From an uncultured Ignavibacteriota bacterium (GTDB taxonomy: Bacteria; Bacteroidota; Ignavibacteria; Tepidaquicellales; Tepidaquicellaceae), in the NCBI GenBank assembly GCA_937915485.1, contig CALGII010000160.1, positions 1 to 52,982 on the forward strand: a stretch of DNA of 52,982 bases, read 5' to 3'. The notes below the pieces were generated by a model. That model searched no databases. It was not told the DNA's origin and saw only the letters and a program-made list of their open reading frames with translations. The position numbers were made by a program, and so were the translations under genes. Below, one piece after another: positions 26,126 to 33,779 of this stretch (the first letter of the stretch is position 1; every line of letters starts with the position of its first letter).

Positions 26126-26749
26126 TTAGTTATTGATAAGTTTTTTCTTTTCTTCTTTGTATTTTACTCTTCCCTTGGCGGTTAAAATGCCGTTCAGATG
26201 TATGTCGAATACGAAATTTATCGCGTCTTTCATCGTGCAGTTACAACTCTGAAGGAATACCGGGTTAACGATTGCTCTTAACGTTGCCGCGTAAGATTCA
26301 ACAATAAGTTCGGGAGGATAACTCGTAATTATTTTTTCCTTGCACCCAAGTTTAATTAGTTTCCTCGCGATGTCGTAAATTTTTTCCGTCCTGAAAGTTT
26401 CAATCCGCTTCCAGATTTCGGGATAATGCGTTCGCATATCCTTTATCCATTTCTCGCTGACATGGCATACCTCCTTAGAGTATTTTTCCAAAAGGAGCGC
26501 GAGTTTGGAAGCAACATTAATCTTCTGAGCAAGTATATCGTCCACCCACTTAATCGAACTTTCGAGCATATAATCGGTTGTTTCATGTATAAGGTCGTAT
26601 TTCGATTCGAAATATTTATAGATTGTCTTTTTGCTAATGTTAAGTTCTGCGGCAATTTCGTCCATAGAAGTCTTATACAGACCGTTTGTATAAAACAGTT
26701 CTGTAGCCTGTCTCATTATGCGGTATTTCTCTTCGTTGTTTTTTTTCAT
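26126..26749 (-). CDS. TetR/AcrR-family repressor of the efflux operon
   Basis: A 207-residue DNA-binding regulator. The N-terminal helix-turn-helix is clear: FYTNGLYKTSMDEIAAELN and ISKKTIYKYFESKYDLI (residues ~17-53). The C-terminal ligand-binding domain is variable, and SCNCTMKDAIN contains two close Cys. As first gene of the tetR-tolC-adaptor-pump transcript it probably represses its own operon and is released by a pump substrate. An 8-bp inverted repeat lies just upstream of its start and is the best operator candidate. The ligand cannot be told from sequence. Confidence 0.94.
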   Translation of the reverse strand: MKKNNEEKYRIMRQATELFYTNGLYKTSMDEIAAELNISKKTIYKYFESKYDLIHETTDYMLESSIKWVDDILAQKINVASKLALLLEKYSKEVCHVSEKWIKDMRTHYPEIWKRIETFRTEKIYDIARKLIKLGCKEKIITSYPPELIVESYAATLRAIVNPVFLQSCNCTMKDAINFVFDIHLNGILTAKGRVKYKEEKKKLINN

Positions 26750-26756
26750 GTGTCTA

Positions 26757-26786
26757 TGGAAACTATTTTAGTATTTTAAGTTTCCA
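26757..26786. promoter_or_regulatory. Candidate TetR operator upstream of the efflux operon
   Basis: TGGAAACT (26757-26764) is matched exactly by AGTTTCCA (26779-26786) with a 14-bp AT-rich spacer. It ends 8 nt before the tetR ATG on the minus strand, where it would overlap the promoter or early leader. Total length 30 bp fits a TetR dimer pair; the binding protein is inferred from position only. Confidence 0.5.
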
Positions 26787-26886
26787 AAATAATATTATTG
26801 TATTTCAAAATCAATTGCATTAAAAAATAAAAGGGGAATATTTCTGATACGCAAAGCGAATATTAAAGTTTCAGGTCATAAAAGAG

Positions 26887-26914
26887 AAAAACCCGTGTAA
26901 TGCACGGGTTTTTT
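26887..26914 (-). terminator. Terminator after the tRNA(CAT) gene
   Basis: CCCGTG (26892-26897) pairs with CACGGG (26903-26908) across TAATG, with flanking A5/T5 that extend the stem. On the minus strand TTTTTCTC follows the stem. It lies 2 nt past the tRNA 3' end and should end the repressor-tRNA transcript. Confidence 0.88.
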
Positions 26915-26915
26915 G

Positions 26916-26989
26916 TACCGGAGGAGGGACTTGAACCCCCGACCTGCGGATTATGATTCCGACGCTCTAACCAGCTGAGCTACTCCGGC
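26916..26989 (-). tRNA. tRNA with CAT anticodon (elongator Met, or Ile2)
   Basis: A 74-nt cloverleaf reads on the minus strand. The acceptor stem GCCGGAG/CTCCGGT is fully paired with a G1-U72 wobble, D-arm GCTC/GAGC, anticodon loop ATCATAA with CAT, T-arm GGGGG/CCCTC around TTCAAGT, and discriminator A. CCA is not encoded (CAAA follows). The first anticodon-stem pair (T27-C43) is a mismatch. The acceptor closes by pairing, so it is not the initiator tRNA; elongator Met and lysidine-type Ile(CAU) cannot be told apart by eye. The 5' end is only 3 nt after the stop codon of the S24 repressor gene. Confidence 0.94.
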
Positions 26990-26992
26990 GGA

Positions 26993-27634
26993 TTATTTTA
27001 CCTCTCTTATAATTCTAACGACCTTATAAATCCTGAAAATATCGTTTTTTCTCACTATCATCGGCGGATATTTCGTATTCACCGAGTACAGCATAACATT
27101 TTCATCATCGATGAATTTAATCAATTTCGCGTTGCTCGAATAGTGTTCGGGAATCGTTTTAAGGTTGACGATAACCGCTCTTCCATCTTTAATCTTATGC
27201 GGTTCGTCCGAACATACGAGCAAATCGCCCGGATTGATGTAAGGTCTCATCGAATCACCGCGGGCTGTTACTGCGAAAGGGTTAACATAGTAATTTATAT
27301 CAGTTAATTCAATGTATTTTACCGTGTCAGAGTTAATCTGAGAGTAAACAGGAGTGCCGCAATCTACCTCAGCCAGCAAGGGAACGAGTTTTGACTTGGA
27401 TGAAACCGGAATCCGGTTCTTGAGCATTTCGCCTTCGCCGTTTATGAGCCAGTTCATGCTGCAGCCCATAGACGATATTTTTTCGAGCATATCCGGAAGA
27501 GGCATCCGTTCTCCGCAGAGGTATTTTTGCAGAGCCTGCGGAGTTATTCCGAGACTGCCCGCTATTTCGGTCTTTTTGATTGAAACCGCCGAACAAAAAT
27601 CGGCAAACCGTCTCGCGAAATCGCTTCTTTTCAT
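26993..27634 (-). CDS. S24-peptidase helix-turn-helix repressor (LexA/CI-like, self-cleaving)
   Basis: A 213-residue regulator in two parts. Residues ~6-60 are a CI/XRE-type helix-turn-helix (IKKTEIAGSLGITPQALQKYL). From ~85 on is an S24 autopeptidase: predicted cleavage site Cys92-Gly93 in EVDCGTP (Cys-Gly as in UmuD), catalytic Ser128 in RGDSMRPYINPGD, and a Lys in NAKLIKF (Lys170, or Lys173). It should therefore bind DNA as a dimer and cut itself when activated RecA filaments form. It is more like a phage CI/ImmR-type repressor than canonical LexA by its helix-turn-helix. An inverted repeat overlaps its own promoter region, suggesting autoregulation. No phage genes lie nearby. Confidence 0.92.
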   Translation of the reverse strand: MKRSDFARRFADFCSAVSIKKTEIAGSLGITPQALQKYLCGERMPLPDMLEKISSMGCSMNWLINGEGEMLKNRIPVSSKSKLVPLLAEVDCGTPVYSQINSDTVKYIELTDINYYVNPFAVTARGDSMRPYINPGDLLVCSDEPHKIKDGRAVIVNLKTIPEHYSSNAKLIKFIDDENVMLYSVNTKYPPMIVRKNDIFRIYKVVRIIREVK

Positions 27635-27642
27635 TTTATTGT

Positions 27643-27683
27643 TTTGTATTAATATTATTGTTTAAAATAATACAAATGTATTA
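27643..27683. promoter_or_regulatory. Candidate operator of the S24 repressor
   Basis: TTTGTATTA (27643-27651) and TAATACAAA (27668-27676) are perfect 9-bp half-sites 16 bp apart, starting 8 nt before the repressor ATG on the minus strand. A third partial half-site, TGTATTA, follows at 27677-27683. On the minus strand TACATTTG (27673-27680) resembles the -7 element TAnnTTTG of Bacteroidota promoters. Autoregulation is inferred. Confidence 0.5.
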
Positions 27684-27752
27684 GAAATGAAACATTGAAA
27701 AAGCATCAAGCGGATACGGCTGAAGTCAATTCCTAACGGCGCATTAAATTGG

Positions 27753-27774
27753 TTTATTCTTTAAATTGAATAAA
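27753..27774. promoter_or_regulatory. Short inverted repeat upstream of the DUF4783 gene
   Basis: TTTATTC (27753-27759) and GAATAAA (27768-27774) are 7-bp perfect arms with an 8-bp AT-rich spacer, ending 38 nt before the ATG at 27813. AT-richness makes chance occurrence possible. Confidence 0.2.
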
Positions 27775-27812
27775 GACGATATTTTAATTAAATTAACGTA
27801 TAAGACAAAATT

Positions 27813-28277
27813 ATGCAGATAAACAAGATATTATTCGTAATCATCCTCATAACGGTTTATACAGTCAGCGCATATTCACAGGATGACTGGTGGAAGAACA
27901 AGAAATATAAGTCCGAGGAGACAAGAAAAAAATACGAGTTATGCAAAAGAACATTCAAGGACATCGCCTCGGGATTCTCGTCGGCTTCCGTAAGCCTGAT
28001 ATCGCAGCATTTCGGCGGAGAGGTGTTTTTAGACGTTTTAGGAAACGAAAAGGGCAATTACAATTCGAACCAGGCGGAGTTCATAATATCCGACTTCATG
28101 GATTACTTTAAGGTTGTTTCTTTCAAATATACAAGTTCTTACCACAAGAATTCTTACGCCTTTGTACTCGGCAAGTATTATTACAATATAGGAAGCGGAA
28201 AGAGGGAACTGAAAGCCTCAATATCGCTTAAATTCAGGAATGAATCCTGGTACGTTGACCAGATTAATTTGAATTAA
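27813..28277 (+). CDS. Secreted DUF4783-like protein
   Basis: A 154-residue exported protein with signal peptide MQINKILFVIILITVYTVSAYSQ. The mature domain carries the pattern of DUF4783: a helix with LISQHFGGEVFLDVLG, NYNSNQAEFIISDFMDYF, then KYTSSYHKNSYAFVLGKYYY and KASISLKFRNESWYVDQINLN. This resembles an NTF2-like cone fold of the periplasm, of unknown role. It begins the block DUF4783, large histidine kinase, Big_5 lipoprotein; the kinase TTG start is 11 nt past its stop. Tight linkage hints that the protein helps sense or report an envelope signal, but this is inference. Confidence 0.82.
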   Translation: MQINKILFVIILITVYTVSAYSQDDWWKNKKYKSEETRKKYELCKRTFKDIASGFSSASVSLISQHFGGEVFLDVLGNEKGNYNSNQAEFIISDFMDYFKVVSFKYTSSYHKNSYAFVLGKYYYNIGSGKRELKASISLKFRNESWYVDQINLN

Positions 28278-28288
28278 AATATACCGCT

Positions 28289-31200
28289 TTGTATTTCACG
28301 TACATATTCCCCAGAACTTATAAAATTTTATTTTTAGTTTCAGCGGCAGTACTGCTGTGGATACTGGTAATAAAATTCGGTTCGATGTACGTAATATCAA
28401 GGTCATACGATGATGAGAAAATCATAATAGAAGAGAAGAACAGAGAGCGGGTTGATTACTGTTCAAAGCGGACAGATAAGGTGAAATCGGATCTGGAAGA
28501 ACTTTCCGGGACAATATCGGGCAATCTTGACATACGTAAGAATCTGGACAAAGGAGATGTAAGGCGTCTATTTGATGCGGTAAAGAGTTATGAATTAGAC
28601 GATATAACGAGCGTAGAGATTTTCGACAAGAGGCTTGAGTCGGTATTTTATTCAGGTCATCAGGTTTCTCCCGAAATAATACTTATGCAGAAGGCACTGA
28701 ACGGTTCTGTTTCAACAGTAATAAGGGAAGCGGGATTCTTCGTTTACCTGATTTCGTATTACCCTGTAAATTCACTTATAAACGAGGTGAATATATCGGG
28801 AGTTCTGGTGACAGCCGTAATAATAGATTCGAAGTATTCAGATTCACAGTTCGATTTACCTGACAACATGCTTTCAAGCGAGTTGTCCGCGGAAATCGGA
28901 GACGGGGTAAAGTTTATTCCGCGCGCAGGACAGACAGGCATCGACCGGCCGGATTCAGCCGGCAAAGGAGAAATCAATATTTTCTCAAAGGAGAACAAAG
29001 TTATCGGCGCGGTTATATTTCCGAAATATAACATAGAAGAGCATGTTGAAAGCATTAACACAATGTCGGGAAAATCTATTGCCCTGTTATCGCTTATATT
29101 CACGCTTACAGTCTTACCGGTTTTCATACGATTCATAAATCTGTTCAAGCCTGTTACTATAAGAGTCGTGCTGTTCTTGATCTTGCTGATAGCGATAAGG
29201 TATCTCTGGATTTTTACGGGATGTCCGTCAGGATTCATCAGCAATGAAATTTTTCAGGCGCATTATTTCGCAGTCAAACTCGGCGCGGGGTTGTTCAAGT
29301 CGCTCGGCGATTTGCTGGTGACGGTGCTGTTCATTGTAGTGTTCTCACTTTATGCGGCGTACGTGTCAATTGACTACTTGCTGCGTTATGAAACTCCCGA
29401 CAGGCGTCCGAAGAGAGCCGCGTTATCGGCTACTCTGCTGTTAGCCGTCATGCTTTTTTTCGGACTGTTCATACTGTACGGCGCGTCACTTCAAAGCCTG
29501 ATTTACGATTCCAACATCAAGTTTCTTGACAAGGTGAACATAATTCCCGACGCGCCCCTATTCATTTTGCAACTTGCCATACTTCTAATTTCTTTTTCGT
29601 TCTTCGTACTCGAAGTAATTCTTGTATTCGCTGCACAGCAACGGTTTGTTACGTTGTTCCGGTTCCGATACCTGAGGAAGTACGCGCTTTTAATACTCTT
29701 CGGTACGTTCCTCGCTCTGAATTTCCTGCTCACCGCGACGGATTTTAATCTTGAACTCATAAATTTGCACAGAGTATTCATAATTATTCTCATATTCATA
29801 TACGCGTTCTATCTGACCAATTTCATAATAAAAAACAGATCGTTTAATTTCTTCTCACTGAGAAGTGTATCCGTGATATTTTTATTATGCATGCTCGTTA
29901 CGCCGTTAATTGTACTGGAGATATCAAAGTCGCAGGAAACGAATCACATAGAAGGAATCGGCTCGGAACTCGTTGAAAACCAGAACGATAAAATCGTTTT
30001 TCTGATATCGGACGAACTCGGGAAATTCAGCGAGAACAGGGATCTTGAATTGTACATAAAGGACGCGAATAAGATACCGAAACTTTCATTTTATCTCTGG
30101 AGCGGGAGCAAGTTCAGTTTTGCAAAATACAAGTCGGACCTTATAGTGCTCGATACGTCGAAAAAGATATTAAGCGATTTCAATACAAGCAACAATCTGC
30201 TGAAGTCAGACAGCATTGTTTCATTCGTTAAAAGGAATTATTTCGGCAATATGCCGGATCTTGCAGCCGATGAAAGCGACACGGTAGCATCCGCGGAATT
30301 CGAGGACGACATTGAACTTGAGGACGAAGGGGGAGCAGGGCCCGAGCCGATAACGTTCGACAATATAACGATATTTGAAAACAGGAAGGATAAGTATTTC
30401 GCAGGAATCATACCTCTTGAAAAAGTAGGGCTGCGGAATACGGAGTTCGAAGAAGTAATCGGTTACATAGTTATCGCGCTTAATTCGGAGACGATTAATT
30501 TTTATTCCGAAAACGAATTCAATACAAGATTCGACGGTGAGAATGAGACAGTGCCCGAGCGTCTTCTTTCGAAGCCCGTCCTGTCGGAAATACTAAACGG
30601 TGATGTTGTAAATTCGACTGACATCGACATATCACGAGCGTTACTCAGGCACATTCCGCTTTTCGAGGAAAGCATAAAGAACTCCGATAAAAAGGCTTCG
30701 TGGCGGTACGACCCGCTAATGAACGAAAGATACAGGACGTATTACGTGAAATGCCCCGTCACGGAAAATGACGTTAACGGACTCGGAATAAACGATGAGA
30801 AGATATACGCGATAAGCATACAAAGGGACGATTTCGAACTTCTTGCTTTTTATTACCTGAAGTTTCTGCTTTTCTCTCTGACGGTTTTCGTATGCATCAC
30901 CGCGATTTATCTTGTTTCATTTCTGTTCAGGCTGAAACACATATCTTTCAATTTCAGGGAGAAACTTTTTCTGGCATTCATTATTGTTTCAGTTATCCCG
31001 ATAGTATTTCTGGCGGTATATACGCGAACGTACATCAACAACAAGAACGATATAAGTTACAGGAACCAACTGCTGTCAGATCTTAATATTCTAAACGAGA
31101 CTCTGAAAGATGAAAAAGTTCTTTTTAACAAGTACAAGCCGACGGATACTATCAGGCAGGCGGGGAAGGACATTCTCAGGAAAAATTTCGGGAGCACGGA

Positions 31201-32395
31201 CAAGAACTACAACATTTTCATCAAGAATAATCTTATAGCATCGACAAACGAAGAATTGTACAAATCTGATTTTCTAGATACCCGTGTTGAAGACGAAGGT
31301 TATTTCAATATTTCGGTTCTGAAAAAGGACGTTTACATACATAATACTAACATCCGCGGTCAAAATTATCTTGTAGGTTATAAGCCCCTGAAGGACAGAA
31401 ACGGGAACATAAACGGAATAATATCGTCGCTGTCGGTTTACAGGCAAAAGGAGATTAAAGAGGAACTCACGGAAACTCTCACGTTTATTTTCGGATCTTA
31501 TTTCGTAGTTATAATGATTTTGCTTATAGTCGTATCATTCGTGACGGCAAAAATATCAAAGCCGATATTGCTGCTTCAGAAAGCGACGGAGAGGCTCGCA
31601 AAGGGCGATGAGGACTTTGTAATAGACATCGAAAGAAGCGATGAACTCGGCAGTCTGGTGGATTCATTCAACAAGATGACGAAGGACCTCGCGAAATCGA
31701 AGGCAAGGCTGAAGAAAGCCGAAAGGGAAGCCGCCTGGCGAGACATCGCAAGAAGGGTCGCGCACGAAATAAAGAATCCGCTTACGCCGATAAAACTTTC
31801 TATTCAGCACCTTTATTCCCTGTATCAGGAAAAGGAACTTGAGAATTTCGATTCAGTTCTGAAGAAGACGAAGGAACTTATAATAAATGAAATTGACAAA
31901 CTGAACAGGATTGCAACGGCGTTTTCGGACTTCGCGAAACTACCGAGCAGAAACTACGAGCCGCTTAACGTGAACAACATTCTAATTGACGTCGTGTCGC
32001 TGTACTCACCCGACAAAAATGTAGAGTTCGTTAAAGAATTGCAGGACAACATTTATCCCGTGCTGGCGGACAAGCAGGAAATGAACAGGGTATTTCAAAA
32101 CCTGATAAAAAACGCCGTTCAGTCGTTATCCGGCTCCGGAAAAGTTACGGTAATCTCTTATAACTCCGGCAGCAAGGTGATTGTTGAAATCAGAGACAAC
32201 GGATGCGGTATGGATCAGGAAGTTCTTTCAAAATTATTCGAGCCGAATTTCTCGACAAAATCACAGGGGATGGGACTCGGTCTCGCGATAACAAAGAAAT
32301 CGCTTGAGGACATGAAAGCAGGCATAACGATAGAAAGCACGGTGAACGCCGGAACTACAGTTAGAATTGAATTCCTGAAGCATGAGAATAATTAA
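28289..32395 (+). CDS. Very large multi-sensor transmembrane histidine kinase (NtrY-like)
   Basis: A sensor kinase of 1368 residues, several times usual size. The TTG at 28289 is the start; the first ATG is at codon 33 and would delete the first membrane helix (~13-31). Order: helix 1; an extracytoplasmic sensor (~32-260); about eight helices (~264-545); a second extracytoplasmic region (~546-855) with a Glu/Asp-rich patch DEGGAGPEP; two helices (~855-915); a third extracytoplasmic domain (~916-1065); helix; HAMP (~1087-1140); dimerisation box RVAHEIKNPLTPIK with His1159; and an ATPase with NLIKNAVQ, DNGCGMD and GMGLGLAI. The H-box resembles NtrY. No response regulator is adjacent. It overlaps the downstream lipoprotein gene by 14 bp. 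Confidence 0.93.
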   Translation: MYFTYIFPRTYKILFLVSAAVLLWILVIKFGSMYVISRSYDDEKIIIEEKNRERVDYCSKRTDKVKSDLEELSGTISGNLDIRKNLDKGDVRRLFDAVKSYELDDITSVEIFDKRLESVFYSGHQVSPEIILMQKALNGSVSTVIREAGFFVYLISYYPVNSLINEVNISGVLVTAVIIDSKYSDSQFDLPDNMLSSELSAEIGDGVKFIPRAGQTGIDRPDSAGKGEINIFSKENKVIGAVIFPKYNIEEHVESINTMSGKSIALLSLIFTLTVLPVFIRFINLFKPVTIRVVLFLILLIAIRYLWIFTGCPSGFISNEIFQAHYFAVKLGAGLFKSLGDLLVTVLFIVVFSLYAAYVSIDYLLRYETPDRRPKRAALSATLLLAVMLFFGLFILYGASLQSLIYDSNIKFLDKVNIIPDAPLFILQLAILLISFSFFVLEVILVFAAQQRFVTLFRFRYLRKYALLILFGTFLALNFLLTATDFNLELINLHRVFIIILIFIYAFYLTNFIIKNRSFNFFSLRSVSVIFLLCMLVTPLIVLEISKSQETNHIEGIGSELVENQNDKIVFLISDELGKFSENRDLELYIKDANKIPKLSFYLWSGSKFSFAKYKSDLIVLDTSKKILSDFNTSNNLLKSDSIVSFVKRNYFGNMPDLAADESDTVASAEFEDDIELEDEGGAGPEPITFDNITIFENRKDKYFAGIIPLEKVGLRNTEFEEVIGYIVIALNSETINFYSENEFNTRFDGENETVPERLLSKPVLSEILNGDVVNSTDIDISRALLRHIPLFEESIKNSDKKASWRYDPLMNERYRTYYVKCPVTENDVNGLGINDEKIYAISIQRDDFELLAFYYLKFLLFSLTVFVCITAIYLVSFLFRLKHISFNFREKLFLAFIIVSVIPIVFLAVYTRTYINNKNDISYRNQLLSDLNILNETLKDEKVLFNKYKPTDTIRQAGKDILRKNFGSTDKNYNIFIKNNLIASTNEELYKSDFLDTRVEDEGYFNISVLKKDVYIHNTNIRGQNYLVGYKPLKDRNGNINGIISSLSVYRQKEIKEELTETLTFIFGSYFVVIMILLIVVSFVTAKISKPILLLQKATERLAKGDEDFVIDIERSDELGSLVDSFNKMTKDLAKSKARLKKAEREAAWRDIARRVAHEIKNPLTPIKLSIQHLYSLYQEKELENFDSVLKKTKELIINEIDKLNRIATAFSDFAKLPSRNYEPLNVNNILIDVVSLYSPDKNVEFVKELQDNIYPVLADKQEMNRVFQNLIKNAVQSLSGSGKVTVISYNSGSKVIVEIRDNGCGMDQEVLSKLFEPNFSTKSQGMGLGLAITKKSLEDMKAGITIESTVNAGTTVRIEFLKHENN

Positions 32396-33779
32396 ATACT
32401 TTTTCATATTACCCGTTATAGCTCTTTACTCTATGATATCGGGCTGCGCCAACCAGTTACCGCCTTCGGGCGGTGAGGACGACAAGGAACCGCCGAAAGC
32501 GGTAAACATACAGCCCAAAACAGGCACGGTGAATTTCTCAGACAAAAGTATCAGAATAGAATTTAATGAATACGTGGACAGGCGGAGTTTCACGGAATCT
32601 TTCTTTGTTACTCCCGCGCCTGAAGGAGAAATCACATACGACTGGAGCGGGAAGGAAGTTGAAATTAATTTTTCGAAAAAACTTAAAAGCAACACGACGT
32701 ATCTTTTTATAGTCGGAAAACTTTTAAAAGACATACGTAACAACTCGCTGGCGGAGCCGATACAGTTCGCGGTATCTACCGGACCGAAAATAGACAAAGG
32801 CCGACTCGCGGGAAGGATTTATTCGAAAAATTACGAAAGGGTTTATGTTTTCTTCTACAATCTCGCGGGGAATTCCGCTCCAAATCCCTCGAAAGACAAG
32901 CCTGATTACATAATTCCCGTGAATAACGAAGGCGCTTACGCATCGGAAAATCTCGCGCCGGGTAATTACAGGGTGTTTGCCGTTTTCGACAACGACCGCA
33001 ACGGATTATATGACAAAGAGTTTGAATCGATTTCCTGCGCCGCCGGAGATTTTGCCGTAAGCGAGGAAGGTGAATCCGCGCCTTGCAATTTCATACTCCC
33101 GAATATGATTACGGCTAAGGAATATTATTCGGGCAAGGACTTTTTTAATCTTCTGAAATCCGATTCGACTAATTTGATTTATTCAAATGTACTCAACGGA
33201 CAGAAAAACACCGGACTCCTTTCAAGGATTTACATTCATTTCAAGAGCAGTCTGCTGAGCAAGGATTATGTTTCGGAAAACACCGCGCTGAAAGATACGC
33301 TCGGAAATAAAATCAGGTATGTAAGCAACTGGTATAACGATTCCCTGCTCGAAATAATACCAACGGGGAAATACGATTTCGGGACTTCCTGCGTCCTGTC
33401 GTTTGATTTATCGAAGATTAAATCCGGTTTGGTTTACAACCTGAGGTTCACTGTTGCGGAAGAAATAAAATGCGTTGAGATATCTGGTCATGTGAGGAAC
33501 AGGGAAAAGGCGGGCGGAAACATAGTCGTAAATTTATTGACGGATAACAAACCCGAGCAGAACTTTACAACAATACTCACCTCTGATTCTGTCTTTTCAT
33601 TCAGAGGTGTCGTCGAAGGGGATTATTATCTTTTCGCTTACGCCGATTCAGATTCGAACACGGATTACGATTTCGGCGAGGCTTTTCCGTTCAGGCCTTC
33701 GGAACGGTTCTTTTTCTTCAACAAGAAAATCGGAGTAAAAGGCGGATGGAAAGCCGAGAACCTTATCATTGAATTCTGA
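32382..33779 (+). CDS. Big_5 (Ig-like) domain lipoprotein
   Basis: A 465-residue lipoprotein: the signal ends in ISGC (Cys22), followed by the family hallmark PPSGGEDDKEPPKAV. Residues ~40-135 are a Big_5-type Ig-like fold (IRIEFNEYVDRRSF, KSNTTYLFIVG). Further beta-rich domains follow with YNLAGNS, LAPGNYRVFAVFDNDRNGLYD and VEGDYYLFAYADSDSNTDYDFGE, which look like repeated carboxypeptidase-regulatory-type or SdrD-like folds. Such lipoproteins are common in FCB envelopes and their function is mostly unknown. It overlaps the kinase by 14 bp at its start, and overlaps the convergent holB gene by 14 bp at its end. Confidence 0.85.
   Translation: MRIIKYFFILPVIALYSMISGCANQLPPSGGEDDKEPPKAVNIQPKTGTVNFSDKSIRIEFNEYVDRRSFTESFFVTPAPEGEITYDWSGKEVEINFSKKLKSNTTYLFIVGKLLKDIRNNSLAEPIQFAVSTGPKIDKGRLAGRIYSKNYERVYVFFYNLAGNSAPNPSKDKPDYIIPVNNEGAYASENLAPGNYRVFAVFDNDRNGLYDKEFESISCAAGDFAVSEEGESAPCNFILPNMITAKEYYSGKDFFNLLKSDSTNLIYSNVLNGQKNTGLLSRIYIHFKSSLLSKDYVSENTALKDTLGNKIRYVSNWYNDSLLEIIPTGKYDFGTSCVLSFDLSKIKSGLVYNLRFTVAEEIKCVEISGHVRNREKAGGNIVVNLLTDNKPEQNFTTILTSDSVFSFRGVVEGDYYLFAYADSDSNTDYDFGEAFPFRPSERFFFFNKKIGVKGGWKAENLIIEF

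Noticed and set aside
26916..27634. Prophage or integrated element marked by a CI-like repressor next to a tRNA
   Set aside because: No integrase, structural phage gene or second tRNA fragment is seen; the repressor lies on the 5' side of the tRNA, whereas integration usually uses the 3' side.
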